64,000 bases of DNA from Rehmannia glutinosa (lineage: Eukaryota > Streptophyta > Magnoliopsida > Lamiales > Orobanchaceae). Under the pieces are notes generated by a model. That model was not told the origin of the DNA. It made no database searches and was given only the letters and a program-made list of their open reading frames with translations. The stretch spans positions 86,295,943 through 86,359,942 of the forward strand of contig CM071936.1 of the NCBI GenBank assembly GCA_016081115.2. The letters run 5' to 3'. Below, piece by piece: positions 1 to 11,211 of this stretch. The position numbers and the translations under genes were made by a program. Position 1 is the stretch's first letter; each line of letters begins with the position of its first letter.

Positions 1-615
1 ACGCTGCGATTCAACCCCCGAGAGAAATTACTATGCTTGATGATGGATCTGAGCCCGGATCAATGGAGGAGTTCAAAACTCTAGAATCGGAAGAAGCTAC
101 TTTCAAGGGATGACTACGCCTCAAGCCTAGGACTTGTATTGGGAGAAGGGACTAGATTTGTGTCAATCACCGATAAGCGCGAGACTTCCATCGATCCACT
201 CACCGAAGCGAGAATACTCCACTCAATTACTCCCGAGGAGGAAAGGGGAGCTGAGTCAGGAAGGGGAATAAATAGTGGTGGTGGAAGAGGCTCTCAACCT
301 CGACCAAAACCAAAAGACGCGTCGCATTAAATAGATCCGAGAAAAGAAGGGTATTATCTATTGGGCTGGATATGATCACCTTGCCAACATAGAAGTTGCC
401 AGAAAGAACAATGAAGCTCTCAGAAGGCAAGAAGCTGAGAATGAGAGGAATGCTCACGAATGGGAAGAAAGGAAGCAGAGGGATGACCCAACTACTAGGC
501 GAGCATAGGAAAAGAAGAAAAGAGATGAAGAAGAAAAGAAGAGGAGAAGGCAAGATGATGACAGGAGAAGGGCTGATGAAGAAGAGAGAAAAAGGAAGCA
601 ACAAAGGCGTTGAAG
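1..615 (+). pseudogene. C-terminal end of Sirevirus third (env-like) ORF, decayed
   Basis: Plus-strand match to the C-terminus encoded on the minus strand at 51362-51950 and 63612-64000. Recognisable pieces are a GSEP-type segment near the start, a glycine/arginine-rich patch with RPKPK near 280-325, and a Glu/Lys/Arg-rich coiled-coil tail at 390-610. Several in-frame stops and frameshifts break the reading, for example the stop just after RPKPKDASH at 330. It is a dead remnant. The function of the intact ORF is unknown; in Sireviruses the ORF in this place is called env-like. Confidence 0.7.
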
Positions 616-897
616 TGTGTTGTAAATCCCTTTGTGTATTTTGTTGTAAATACATTAATGTAAGTCTTCTGTAATAAGCTTTGTAAATTTTCTTGTAACT
701 TAGCTTAGATACACTGTTCTGATGTATATGTATGAAGCTCTGTATATGAAAAGCTCTGAGTCATAATGTAAACAACTTTGTAAAGGACAAGAATGCTATG
801 ATCAATAAAATGACTCATTCAAGCATACATTCTTTGTTATTGCATTACTTGTACATCTTTTTGTTGTTTACTTATTTATTTTAAGTTTTGGCATCAT
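616..897 (+). other. 3' untranslated region of copy alpha
   Basis: Non-coding stretch between the third-ORF stop and the polypurine tract. It contains the palindrome-like tract TGATCAATAAAATGA near 800 that recurs in the other copies (51165-51180 and 63410-63425, reverse complement). An AATAAA-like motif within it may serve in 3' end formation. No ORF is supported here. Confidence 0.5.
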
Positions 898-912
898 CAA
901 AAAGGGAGAAAT
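898..912 (+). other. polypurine tract of copy alpha
   Basis: Purine-rich AAAAAGGGAGAAAT directly precedes the LTR start TGTTAG at 913. This is the normal place for the plus-strand DNA primer of an LTR retrotransposon. The same tract lies beside the 3' LTR in copies gamma and delta. Confidence 0.75.
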
Positions 913-1532
913 TGTTAGAAAATTTATTTGTTAGATTTTGGTGATACCATGTAAAACTTAAACTAGGAAGTTGGCACCCCATTTTTCTTTTAATTTGTAT
1001 TATAATAGATAGGACTGAAAAAGCTAAGTCAAGTCAGTTATGTCAAGGATTACAATAAGTTATGTCAGCCGAGTAAGACCATGAAGAAAGTCAAGGAATC
1101 GACTGAAGGAGAGTCAGTGGGAACATCTGTGAGAAGTGTCAGTCAAGTCAACTCAAGAAGCCAAGTCTACAAGTTGAAGTGACAGTTGAGTCTATACAAT
1201 GATTGGAGCAGACTCAAGTCACCTGGGTAAAGACAACAGTCAAGTCAAGACAATTGACTTAGATCCGTTAATTAAAGTTAAGAATATTACTCCATTTAGT
1301 AATATGACAAGCTGCCAGGTCTAAAAGTGTTTGGCCCAGAATTGTGCAAAAGGAATGAGCCAATGGAAAAAACTGCACCTCGTGTCAGACACCTGCAAAT
1401 GCTGGAATGCCATTAATACAAGGAAAGGTCAACATCACCAAGGCTGCAGACCAAGAAAAGACAAGCCAACGAACACAAAGTTATATTTGAAATCAACCTA
1501 TCTCTTCAACGGGCAAAATTTCAAATGGGCAC

Positions 1533-1540
1533 TATAAAAG
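1533..1540 (+). promoter_or_regulatory. LTR TATA box
   Basis: TATAAAAG in the first half of the LTR, within CACTATAAAAGGCTGAG. The same box sits at matching places in the other LTRs (about 50406-50414 and 62659-62668, minus strand). It probably marks the U3 promoter, with transcription starting some 30 bases downstream. Confidence 0.6.
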
Positions 1541-2076
1541 GCTGAGAAAGCTATTGAGAAAAGGTCACCTGAACCTAGCAAGAGCAAACATTATTCAAGC
1601 AATCAATCTGCAAATATTCTCATAGCTATTCAATCAATTCCTCAAGCCTCGAACTCGAAGAAACTCGATCCAACACAAGCTGTGAAGGAAAGATAACTTC
1701 AAACTATTGAAGAGGAAAACTTTTCAAGAAGCAAAGGGGTCTACTTTTCAAGTCAGGATTGTAGAAAGGTTCAAGGTCGAACCATTATCAAGTTTGTTGG
1801 AGGGCTTCGTGATCAAATCCAAGAACTTGAGAAGTGAGTGAAGTAGCAAATTGGTATCTGTGAAGAAGGTTGAGTCGCAAGAGAAGCCGGTGTGTGATCA
1901 AGGATGTCTCGGTGATAAACGCTTTGTAAACTGATTTGTTACATAGTGGATTCCTCCAGGAGTTGGAGAAAAGAGGATTAGAATAATTACCCCATCTTGA
2001 ACCTCTATAAAATATTTGTGACATTTACTTTTAGCAAATTTATTTTCTTGCATACTTACTTTATATTTGTTGTTAG

Positions 2077-3126
2077 TAGGGGTGTGCATGAGTGCGGGAC
2101 GGTTCGAGATTTGGAAATCTCTAGAATCGAATCCCGGTTCCAAGATTCTAAAAATAAATCTCGAATCGAGCCATAGAAAAAAATCTCCGTCAGAATCGTG
2201 CACGAAAGTTTGGGATGATTCGGGATGGAGATTCGATTCTAATGGGGCGGGGCGGTGCGGTTCGATGCAGGATGGAGTTCAGAGATTACCCATAAATAAA
2301 ACATACAAATTTGAAAAAAAGAAAATCAATATAAAAATCACCAAAACGAATATCTTCTAGAGTTCTAGTCTATTTTTAGCGTAGTCTCAAAATAAAAACT
2401 AAAACTATAATAAGTAACACAATCCAAAATTCTAAACTTAATAACCCCTATTATACAATAATAGTCTATTATTTGGGCAATTGTCATTCTATTGGCATAG
2501 AACATATATAATTAACTAATAATTTTTAAATTAACATGAAATAAAAATTTGTATAAATTTATAATCTCAATGTCTCATACTTAACAACTTAACATAATCA
2601 ATAAAATTATATTTATAATTTATGTGATGTGGTAAAAATTTAAATATGATCTTTTTATATTGTTATAATATGGTATATTACGTACTTGTTTTTTTTTTTT
2701 AAGTGCAATTTACTAATCGATTAACTAATTTCAATTTCAAATGATTTAATTTATTATTAATATCAAAGTTTTTTAAAATTCATAATAGTTGCAGTACTAT
2801 AGTTTTTCAGAAATATGCTTTATATTCAATTTAATTTCAAATAGTTTGTAGTTAATTAAATTTCAAAATAAAAACAACATAGAAATAATGTATATGTATT
2901 TATATAAAATATTTAAAATCGGTTCTAGCTTCGGTCCTTGGTTCGGAGTGGTTCGATCTGATTCTCGTCTGGTATTTGAAAAATCTCCAGAACCATACCA
3001 TAACTATTTTCGGTATGGTACGGTTCGGGGAAAGTCAAAAAGTCAACGGATATTTTTGGTTCGGAGATCTTTCGGTCCGAATATCGGTTTGGTTTCGGTA
3101 ATCTCCAAGTCCCGTGCACATCCCTA
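2077..3126. mobile_element. Non-autonomous hAT element in LTR alpha
   Basis: The ends are TAGGGGTGTGCATG (left) and CGTGCACATCCCTA (right), an imperfect inverted pair typical of hAT elements. The flanking 8-mers are GTTGTTAG and ACTGTTAG, a TSD with two mismatches, so this is an old insertion. The arms carry GGTTCGG-type subterminal motifs shared with the element at 15930-18110. The core is AT-rich and has no transposase ORF. Removing it rejoins the LTR. Confidence 0.75.
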
Positions 3127-3548
3127 ACTGTTAGTATTATATTTGCTATTGAACTGATTAATAACCAAGTGCTAAAAATCAAGTGTTAAAAACAAGCTTA
3201 AAATAAACAAAGGGTGTTAAGTCTTCTGCTGTTAAAAACCAATCAGCCAAGTTAAGTATTTGGCTTAAGCAACCGAGTTGTACTATCAACAGCTCTATCG
3301 AGTTTGTTGAGTGGGTAATTTAGCTGAAAAACCAACTTAGCTGTCCCTCAAGGACACAACTGTTTGAGTCAACTCTGTTGAATATTTTAAAAGGACTAAA
3401 ATCGAAAATTTGGTAAGATTTATTCAACCCCCCTTCTAAACCTTACACCACACCCCTTGGGACCTACAATAAATAAGTTATAGTATTAGGTTAGGGGATT
3501 GGGTTACACACAATCAATGTTGAAGTGAAACAAGAATTAGGGTCACAA

Positions 3549-3965
3549 TCCAATTATCTTTGACCAATTGGTCAAGATGAGGTATCTTGCTCTCTTTGGA
3601 GAGGTCAAGGACTCGAGCCCCATGGAGAACAATGGTGAAACAATTAATATTGATGGCTTCAATCAGCTGTGTGGGAAGTTAGAACATGGTAGAAACTTAC
3701 GGCTGGATCTAAGGGTGTCCAGCATGGAGCAACCTGCAGCTGAATAGAAGGGAATCCAGCATGGAGCAACCTGCAGCTGGATAGAAGGAAACCCAAGATG
3801 GAGCAATCACTTGGGGGACGACTCATTATGTGCGGTGGTTGAGGATATTAGGGACTTGAGAGCTATTGTGCATTTTCGCGGTTTACATGGGGCAGTTCAT
3901 GAGGGACTAGAGTTGTTTCCCCGAGGACTAGTCATGTGATAACATGGATCTCGGTTATTAAAAAA
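3549..3965 (+). mobile_element. tRNA-derived SINE
   Basis: A Pol III A box (TGGTCAAGATGAGG, 3569-3582) and B box (GACTCGAGCCC, 3610-3620) stand about 30 bases apart, as in tRNA genes and tRNA-derived SINEs. The body is about 420 bp and ends in an A-run near 3960. Direct repeats flank it: AAGAATTAGGGTCACAA at 3532-3548 and a diverged copy at 3966-3983. Inside, a segment of about 47 bp beginning TCCAGCATGGAGC near 3719 is tandemly duplicated. I do not recognise the family. A cruder explanation is a tRNA-like pseudogene with chance flanks, but boxes, tail and TSD together favour a SINE. Confidence 0.6.
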
Positions 3966-3983
3966 AAGAAATTAGAGTCACAA

Positions 3984-4033
3984 AAATTTGGTAGCAGTAG
4001 TGGGATAGCTAAAAAGGATTAGCCCAATAAGAA
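3984..4033. other. short spacer between SINE and LINE
   Basis: Fifty bases with no recognisable feature. They separate the right TSD of the SINE from the poly(A) end of the LINE. Confidence 0.5.
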
Positions 4034-4066
4034 TTTTTTTTGAAACCCACAAAATAGAAAATTTTA

Positions 4067-4624
4067 TTATGCAATAGAATGGATACCATCATAAATCAAG
4101 ATATCTCCAAGGAAAGCAGGAGTCTCATACCATAATGTGGGACTAGCGTAAGATATGGCTTCCCTAGCTAAGGTATGGACAACCATATTTGCTTGTCTCC
4201 TTACAAAGCTCAATCTAAAGGATGAGTTATTGAGAAGTAGATTTTTGCAGCTAGATACCAAAGAACCAAATTTAGTTAAATCAGAGCATGATGAATAAAT
4301 AGCTTCAACCACAACTTTTATTGAGTCCGATTCAAAAATTATATCTTTGTATCCCAAGTTCTGTACCCAGTGATCGCTTGCAACAAAGCAATTACCTCAG
4401 CTTCTTTGATCGAGACCAAATATGCCAAATGAGCTGATCTACACCCCACAAATTTTCATGTCGGTGCGTAAGATCATGCCAAGACCAACCAGATTAACAT
4501 TCAAGAAGATGGTTGCGTCGATGTTACATTTCAGAAATGTTCTTCCAGGTTTTTTCCAAAAGATGTCGCTGCCAGAGCTTTGATGGAAGGGGTTTTGTCC
4601 ACTGGAGAACGAATAGCTAGACAT
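4067..4624 (-). pseudogene. LINE RNase H domain (RVT_3 type)
   Basis: On the minus strand the frame opens with W-KKPGRTFLKCNIDA (about 4540-4500), the usual start of the plant LINE RNase H fold, where D of NIDA is a metal ligand. A frameshift follows near 4400-4440. The second half (4357-4067) has FESDSIKVV, with another acidic metal ligand, then SFVRRQANMVVHTLAREA, where family members usually have R-ANxxAHxLA. The domain ends with a stop just before the poly(A) end. In plant LINEs this domain helps remove the RNA strand during reverse transcription. The copy is dead. Confidence 0.75.
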
Positions 4625-4636
4625 TCATATAAATAA

Positions 4637-4917
4637 GGGATAATTACAAAAAAAAAACATGAGGTTTGGGTTAATTACAAAAAAACCCAGACATGTTTCA
4701 AAATTACAAAAATCCCATCAGGTTTCGTTTTGTCTTAAATTTAAAGGGGTAACAGTAATATTTTTGCAAATGTCAGAGTTTTTTTTGAAATATTTTTGAA
4801 AATCACCGGGAAAAATGTAAGACGGAATTAAACCTCAAGGGATTTTTTGTAATTTTCAAAGAACTCTGGGTTTTTTGTAATTTGCCCAAACCTTAGGGGT
4901 GTTTTTGTAACTATCCC
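4637..4917. mobile_element. MULE-type MITE inside the LINE
   Basis: A 281 bp element with long imperfect inverted ends: GGGATAATTACAAAAAA at the left and, read inverted from the right, GGGATAGTTACAAAAACACC. The flanking 9-mers TATAAATAA (4628-4636) and AATAAATAA (4918-4926) match at 8 of 9 positions. A 9 bp TSD and long TIRs point to the Mutator superfamily. It has no coding capacity. Confidence 0.75.
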
Positions 4918-4926
4918 AATAAATAA

Positions 4927-5306
4927 TTAAGAGCTTTTGGAATTAATTGAGCTGCTGTGGCATTCAAGTTATTCCAGAGTTTTGTCATTCCTGAAGCGCC
5001 ATATACTCCATAGAGTCATAGCAATTTTCGCCTTCTCTAGATCATTTGTATGCTTGAGGAAAAGAAAGATCCACTCCAAGAAGTCATCAGCCTGATTCAT
5101 GAGGGAGTTGATAAGATCTTGCAAATTTCCAAAACTCTAGCTAGTTTAGCAAAAGAACTTGATAAAAACGTGTGCCAATTGTTCTCCATTTCACCATCAC
5201 AAAACAAGTAAGCGGGACTTTAACTCCACGTTTCTTAAGATTGAATCGATTAGGGAGGCAATTTTTACTCATTCTCCAGATGAAAGATTTAACTTTCGGA
5301 GGTATA
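4927..5306 (-). pseudogene. LINE zinc-binding RT region, downstream half
   Basis: Directly inside the chromovirus insertion point, the minus strand reads PPKVKSFIWRMSKNCLPNRF followed by KKRGVKVPLTCFV. This is the conserved zf-RVT module found C-terminal to RT in plant LINEs and related genes. The upstream half lies at 15536-15835. Stops and frameshifts follow toward 4927. Together with 4067-4624 it gives the usual order zf-RVT then RNase H. Confidence 0.7.
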
Positions 5307-5698
5307 TGATACAATCACACCACCAATAGAGGACTCAGTCCAGGATGCTATCAACCATTAGGCCCAAATCATAGAGAAGCCCAAGAAGATTGAACCAAAA
5401 ACAAGGCCCAAGCGTAACCTCAGGAAACCCGGATGGTGAAGGAATATGATTTATTAGCCAAGCTAGAATATTTTATTTTTTTCTGAACCTGTCAATTTTC
5501 TGTTATCTAGAGAATATAGTGGGGACCAAGAATTAGTTAGAGTAGCAACAATTTAATGATGGCTAGCAAGCATTGTAATGGGCATTCAGAAATTAATTCA
5601 AAAAATCTCCCATTTCTTCTCTCTAAATATTCTCTTCTCTTCTAAAATTCTGGAGCCAACAACTGCTCTAAAGGTGCTCTTTAATTCAATCCTTATCA
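5307..5698 (+). repeat. 5' LTR of Reina-like element
   Basis: 392 bp, TGATAC...TTATCA. It matches the reassembled 3' LTR (9575-9782 plus 15352-15530, about 387 bp) with scattered substitutions and small indels, some at CAG/CTG sites (for example CTCAGTCCAGGATG against CTCGATCCCGAGGATC). Confidence 0.85.
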
Positions 5699-5714
5699 TT
5701 GGTGCTTTCATTCC
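5699..5714 (+). promoter_or_regulatory. probable primer binding site region of Reina-like element
   Basis: The sequence TTGGTGCTTTCATTCC follows the 5' LTR immediately, which is where the tRNA primer binding site belongs. I cannot name the tRNA from memory with certainty. Confidence 0.35.
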
Positions 5715-5723
5715 ATCTTCCTC

Positions 5724-6600
5724 ATGTCTCCCGCCGACGAGTCCCCTATTTCTCAGCGTCACCTCGACACCCTTTCCGATTCCATTCACTCTGCCTTACA
5801 ACAATTTATGGTGGTCGTTGACTCTAAACTTGCAGCACTGTGTATGGAGTTTCGCTCCTCCATTCCGCCTCCAGATTCCATGGCCACCGTGTGGATGCCC
5901 AACCCCTGCGTTCCATGGCCACCGTGTAGACGCCCAACCCATGCGTTCCATGAAGCTAGATATTCCGCGTTTCGACGGGTCGAACCCTACGGATTGGCTT
6001 TTTCGCATTGAAGCTTTTTTTGACTTCCACAACACTCCGGCGGACACTCGTTTGCAGATTATTGCTTTTCATTTGGACGGGCGTGCTGCCGCCTGGTTCC
6101 AATGGGCCCGCCACAATGGCCTTATTCCACTTGGCCGGCGTTCCTTGCCGCGGTGACTCATCGTTTTGGTCCGACACCCTTTGACGATCCAAAAGGCACA
6201 TTATCGAAGATATCTTAGTCGGGACCGTTCTTTGATTTTCAATCTCGGTTTGAAAGCCTCTTGAATCAAGTTACGGGCATATCGAAACCACTCTTGTCGT
6301 TTCTTTATCAACGCCTTCGTTCCGACATCCGTCGCGAGCTCCAATTCCACCGCCCTGCTACCTTGATGGAGGCCTTTGCTATGGCCCGGGTCTATGAGGC
6401 CCGTTTTGAGCCCACTTCGTCAGTGGTTCGGCCCACTTTCCGGCCTTCTGCAAATTTTTGGCCCAACACTTCTATGGGCCCGTCTTTGGCCCAACCCTCT
6501 CCTAATCCATATTCCAAACCCAGTTCTCACATACCTTCATCTCCCACTCCACATCTAAACCCTATTCCGCCGACCACACCACCTCTTTCCAAACTACTAC
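5724..6600 (+). pseudogene. gag of Reina-like element, CCHC finger missing
   Basis: The gag begins near the ATG at 5724 (MSPADESPISQ...). A frameshift leads to RFDGSNPTDWLFRIEAFFDF, then HLDGRAAAWFQWARHNG (about 5965-6110), the hallmark of chromovirus capsid proteins. After a further frameshift, 6261 onward gives RRELQFHRPATLMEAFAMAR and a proline/serine-rich tail. The usual CCHC zinc knuckle is not visible after this tail. The capsid protein would package the element RNA in virus-like particles, but this copy cannot make it. Confidence 0.75.
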
Positions 6601-6619
6601 CTCTGTATCCCTTCACCAA

Positions 6620-9560
6620 CTCCAAGCTCTTCTCCGTGAGCCGGATCCTTCGCAGTCGTTTCTCCTCTCTTAGTCCTCCATTGAGGCCGTTTCTGATACA
6701 ACTATTGTCGTGGCCTTGCCGAATGATATTCCTTCTGTTGCCATCGATTTATTATGGGAATTTCAAACTCTGTTCGAGAAATCGATGGGCCTTCCACCTC
6801 ATCGGTCTGTGGACCATCGCATTCACCTTATTCCCGGCTCAAAACCCGTCAATGTTCGCCCACACCGATATCCCCACTTTCAAAAGGCAGAAATGGAAAA
6901 ACTAATTCAAGAAATGTTATCTCAGGGGCTTATTAAACCCAGTACTAGTCCGTTTTCATCTCTAGTTTTGCTGGTCCGAAAAAAAGACAATTCATGGCGC
7001 TTCTGTGTTGATTATCGGGCCCTCAATGCTATCACTATTTGGGATAATTTTCCCATACCAACGATTGACGAACTTCTGGACGAGTTGGGTGGTGCCATTA
7101 TTTTCGGTAAACTCAATCTTCGCGCTGGTTATCACTAGATACGAATGCACCCGCAAGATACATACAAAACGGCCTTCCGCACGCATGATGGCCATTTTGA
7201 ATTTTTGGTCATGCCCTTCGGCCTTACGAATGCACCGTCGACTTTTTAGGCCACCATGAATCGCCTCTTTGCTCCATACCTCCGTAAGTTCGTGATCGTT
7301 TTCTTTGATGATATTCTAGTTTACAGCCCGTGTTTGAATTCGCATATGGAACATTTACAATTGGTGTTAAGTTGCTTATGTTCTAATCAGTTTTATGTAA
7401 AGCTTTCAAAGTGCCTTTTTTGTAAGGAATCCATTGATTATTTGGGTCACATAGTATGTGCCGGAGGTGTGATGGCCGATCCGAAGAAAATTGAATCTAT
7501 GCTCAAATGGCCTATTCCGATGAACATTAAACAACAGTTGTGTGGCTTTACTGGGTCTTACAGGCTATTACTGCGCTTCATTAAGGGTATGCTACCATTG
7601 CCGCACCCTAATCGACCTTCTCCGTCGTGATTCTTTCCAAAGGTGTGGCGGGCCGACACAACTTTTTGCTACTCTTAAACAAGCCATGGTTGAGGCGTCG
7701 GTATTACGTCTACCCAGTTTTTCTCTAGAATTTGTTGTTGAGACCGATGCATCGAATGAGGGTATCGGTGCGGTTCTTATGGCAAGGGCACCCGATTGCT
7801 TACTTTAGTCGTAAGTTGGGCATTCATCTTGGGCTTCTTGATCTACGAAAAGAGCTTTATGCGATCCGAGGCCATTCTCAAATGGCGTCAATATCTTCTT
7901 GTCCATTCCTTTATCATACGCACAAATCATCGAAGTCTTAAGGATCTCTTACAACAAGTTATACAAACCCCGCCCAACATCATATATACGCAAACTTATG
8001 GGTTTTCAATTTAGCATTGAATACAAACCGGGTTGGGTGCGTGGGCGACGCTTTGTCTCATGTTCCTTCCGCGGGTGAGGCCTCCGACAACGCAACGCAT
8101 TAGCACTTTTCTTCTCACTAACCTCCCGATCCAACTTTTGGTCTCATGGATAAATTACGGCGGGATAATCGACCGATCCTTTTTATGCTCCTTACGATAA
8201 ATTCAACCATGGTTTGCTTTCATCCGATTACTCAATTTAAAATGGGTCATTATTATTTTGGGGTCGATATGTCGTCGGACCGGATTCTCCTTTAATGCGG
8301 AACTTCTCCGAATTTCATGATACACCTAGCGGAGGGCACGTGGGAGTCAAACGAACCTTTGTCCGTTTGGCGCCAATTTCTATTGGCCTCATATGCGCGC
8401 AATGGTTTATTAACCACATTGCCAATTATCATTATGTCAAAGAAATCAAATACTCTACTCGGGCTCAAGCGGTTTATTCTGACCCCTTACATATTCCTTA
8501 TTTCTTGTTTGGGATGATATTTCCATGGATTTCATTACGGGCTGCCTCCTTCAAAAGGTTTTTTCGTAATTTTGGTAGTTGTGGACCGTTTGTCCAAATA
8601 CGCTCATTTTGGTTCTTTACCGTCATCTTTTACCACTTTGCAAAAGTTGCTAATTTGTTTGTTGATTTGGTGGTGAAATATCATGGGTTTCCTTGCTCCA
8701 TCGTCTCCCAAGGACCCAATTTTTCTCGGTAATGTTTGGTAGCAGCTGTTTATTTTGAGCGGCACTAAACTGGCCATGATTAGCGCTTATCACCTAAAAA
8801 CCGATGGACAAACGGAGGTGGTTAACCATTGTTTGGAACAATACTGCGGGCCTTTACACAAGACAAACCTTCTACTTGGGTTTCTTTTTTTGAGTTGGTG
8901 AGTTTCATTATAACACCGGTGGTCTTAAGATGTCACCTTTTCGGGCCTTGTATGGTCGCATCTGCGCCGTCTATCCTCACTATACAAAAAGTTCCACTCT
9001 GATCCAAGCCTTGGATGACACTCTCATGGAACGTAATGATCTTTTACGCACTCTTAGGGCCAATCTTCTTGCTGCCCAAAATTGGATGGCTATGCGGGTT
9101 AATATCATCGAAGGTAAGTCAACTTAGCTGTGGGCGATTTGGTGTTAGTTCGCTTGCAACCTTATAGCAACTTTCGGTAAGCCATCACAAACACCACAAA
9201 CTCTCGAAGATATATTATGGGCCCTTTCCTATTCTCGAACGCATTGGACACATCGCGTATCGTCTCGGGTTGCCCGACTCACGATCGCATTCACCCGATC
9301 ATCCATGTATCGTTCTCGGCCTTTTCAAAGGATCTCGCACTGTCTCACGTTTCTCCATTTCCGGATGACGATCATGAAAATCACCCCATCGACATTCCAA
9401 TCGCGATTTGTCTGATCGTGCGATTCTTTCTCAAGAGGCGGCCGCTACGTCAAGTGCTTGTTCAATGGTAGGGTACCCCGGAGGAGGCTACTACTTAGGA
9501 ATCGTTTGATGAAATTTTTAAAGCATATCCACATTTTCATCTTAAGGACAAGGTGGAATT
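6620..9560 (+). pseudogene. pol of Reina-like element: RT, RNase H, integrase, chromodomain; no protease
   Basis: Domains read in order through several frames. RT runs from about 6700 to 7630, with the palm entry KPVNVRPHRYPHFQKAEMEK, the segment WRFCVDYRALN, FGKLNLRAGYH and the catalytic FFDDILVYS near 7300-7325. RNase H lies near 7735-7800 (VETDASNEGIGAVLM). The integrase zinc-binding part lies at 8295-8360 (RNFSEFHDTPSGGHVGVKRT), followed by core fragments at 8540-8730 and 8790-8850 (KTDGQTEVVNHCLEQYC) and the C-terminal part at 9220-9330. At 9465-9560 a chromodomain-like tail reads FDEIFKAYPHFHLKDKVEFQ. Stops at about 7137, 7249 and 7806 and many frameshifts kill it. No aspartic protease motif is present upstream of RT, so that segment appears deleted near 6600. 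Confidence 0.85.
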
Positions 9561-9574
9561 TCAAGGGAGGGCAA
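9559..9574 (+). other. polypurine tract of Reina-like element
   Basis: The purine-rich stretch TTCAAGGGAGGGCAA abuts the 3' LTR start TGATAC at 9575. It overlaps the end of the chromodomain-like reading frame. Confidence 0.65.
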
Positions 9575-10803
9575 TGATACAATCACACCACCAATAGAGG
9601 ACTCGATCCCGAGGATCTTATCAACCATCGAGGCCCAAGTCATAGAAGCCCAAGAATATTGAACCGAGAAACAAGGCACAAGCGTAACCTCGGAAACCCG
9701 GATGGTGAAGGAATATGACCCAAGCTAGAATATTTTGTCTTTTTCTCGAACGTGTCAATTTTACTATATCTAGAGAATATAGTGTTAGTCAGTGGCTACA
9801 ATAATCTAGAGGGGTGAATAGATTATGCCGATTTTTCGCAAATCGCTCTCTTTTTCGAATGAACAAGTAAATGACAAGAATGTAAATGCCGAAATTAAAC
9901 AACACTCGTTGAGTTAAAGAGGTTCAACCCACCTTTAGGGCACTAATCTCTACCACCCCAAAGATCTCCTGGGATGGATTTCAAAAGGAAAAAAATTATT
10001 AATTTCCAAAATTAATAAAACACCTTGAGGATTACCACAATCCTCTTACAACACCTTCAAGAAGATTACCACAATCTTCCTTCACCACCTTTGAAGAGTA
10101 CCACACTCTCCAAACACCTATCACCTAGATCACCCAGTGTATTCTTACCACAGAATACTCACAAGGATGTCTTGTGTTGAATGATGGACAAAATTCAAGA
10201 TTACAACTCTATGAAACCAATACAAAGATTGAGTGCAAGTGTAATCAAGAATCAAAAAGCCTAGACCTCAAAGATGTGCAAGTGAAAATACTTAGGCTAT
10301 TACAACAAGAATGTAAAAATGAAAGCTTGAACAATTTGCAGAATTCTTGTTGTGTATTTTGCTTGTATGTGTTGTGTCTTGTGTCTTCAATTCATCTTCT
10401 ATTTATAGGAGAGTCTTCACCAACATAGGCTCATTCTTCTTCACTTTTGTCTACAAAAAGAGATCACAAGATGTAGAAATATTGTACAAAAATAAAAAGT
10501 AAATCTTTAGGCGATAAGAGATTCAAATGGCACAATTTTCTTTGCCTGCACAAAATTACATAGGGCGACGGTTGCCCTGTATAAGATTTCGAATGTTTGA
10601 ATGAGAATAGTGCGATCCAGGTACGGGTCGAAGGGGGGGTCGACCGGTCGATAGGGGGTGCGACCCAGGGCGACCGGTCGGCCCCCTGCTTGACCGGTCC
10701 CCCTGCTCCAATTTTCAAGTCCAGTATGTTCTATTTCGTGTTTTCTTTTCTTGATCACACGTGGTCGACGTTTTGGGCGATCGGTCGACCTCCAAATTGA
10801 AAT

Positions 10804-11094
10804 GTTGTCCGATTTTTTTCAAAAATAAACTTCAAGAAATACTCCAAAAAATTAGTAAAAATATTTTAAATCACTTGGGAGTATTTGGACAACATTTATA
10901 AATATAGTTTTGGTGTAAAAACCAATTTAAACAAAACCATCAAAAGTGTTGTCCATTTTTATCGAAAAATAAATTCTAAGAAATACTCCAAAAATTAGCA
11001 AAAACATTTTAAATCATTTAGGAGTATTTGGACAACATTTATAAAAATTGTTTTGGTATAAAAACCCATTTAAACATATTCATCAAAATCTTGA
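10804..11094. repeat. tandem duplication of about 145 bp in the solo LTR
   Basis: Two adjacent copies, each starting near GTTGTCC and including AAATACTCCAAAAA and GGAGTATTTGGACAACATTT. They differ at scattered bases. Within each unit, ATACTCC and GGAGTAT form an imperfect inverted pair. Confidence 0.75.
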
Positions 11095-11211
11095 TACTAC
11101 GCCAGAAAATAGTTCAGATAACAGATTTCAGATAGCGCTTTTAGATATAAGTGTTATTGCAGAATTGGCATATATTTTAGCCAACACTTTTGTAGAAAAG
11201 CGTTATCACAA

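Larger units (their letters stand above)
1..3468 (+). mobile_element. Sirevirus-like copia element, copy alpha, 3' end
   Basis: This is the 3' end of a plus-strand LTR retrotransposon that enters from the left edge. It holds the tail of the third ORF, a 3' untranslated stretch, a polypurine tract and one LTR ending CCTACA at 3468. The same parts occur in reverse complement at 49543-51750 and 61892-64000, which identifies the family. The LTR is split by a hAT element. The body (gag, pol) lies outside the window. Assignment to the Sirevirus group of Ty1/copia comes from the pol genes and the third ORF of the sister copies at 34845-63305. Confidence 0.85.
913..3468 (+). repeat. LTR of Sirevirus copy alpha, split by a hAT element
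   Basis: The LTR starts TGTTAG at 913 and ends CCTACA at 3468. Without the hAT insertion it is about 1.5 kb, like the other LTRs of the family at 34845, 46986, 49543 and 61892. It contains a TATA box at 1533. The left and right parts align with the other LTRs in inverse orientation, including the phrase around 3430-3468 that ends in CCCCTTGGGACCTACA. Confidence 0.85.

Noticed and set aside
5598..6201. Several overlapping minus-strand ORFs in the chromovirus gag region
   Set aside because: They mirror the plus-strand gag frames, which carry the recognised capsid motifs. No homology-like pattern of their own.
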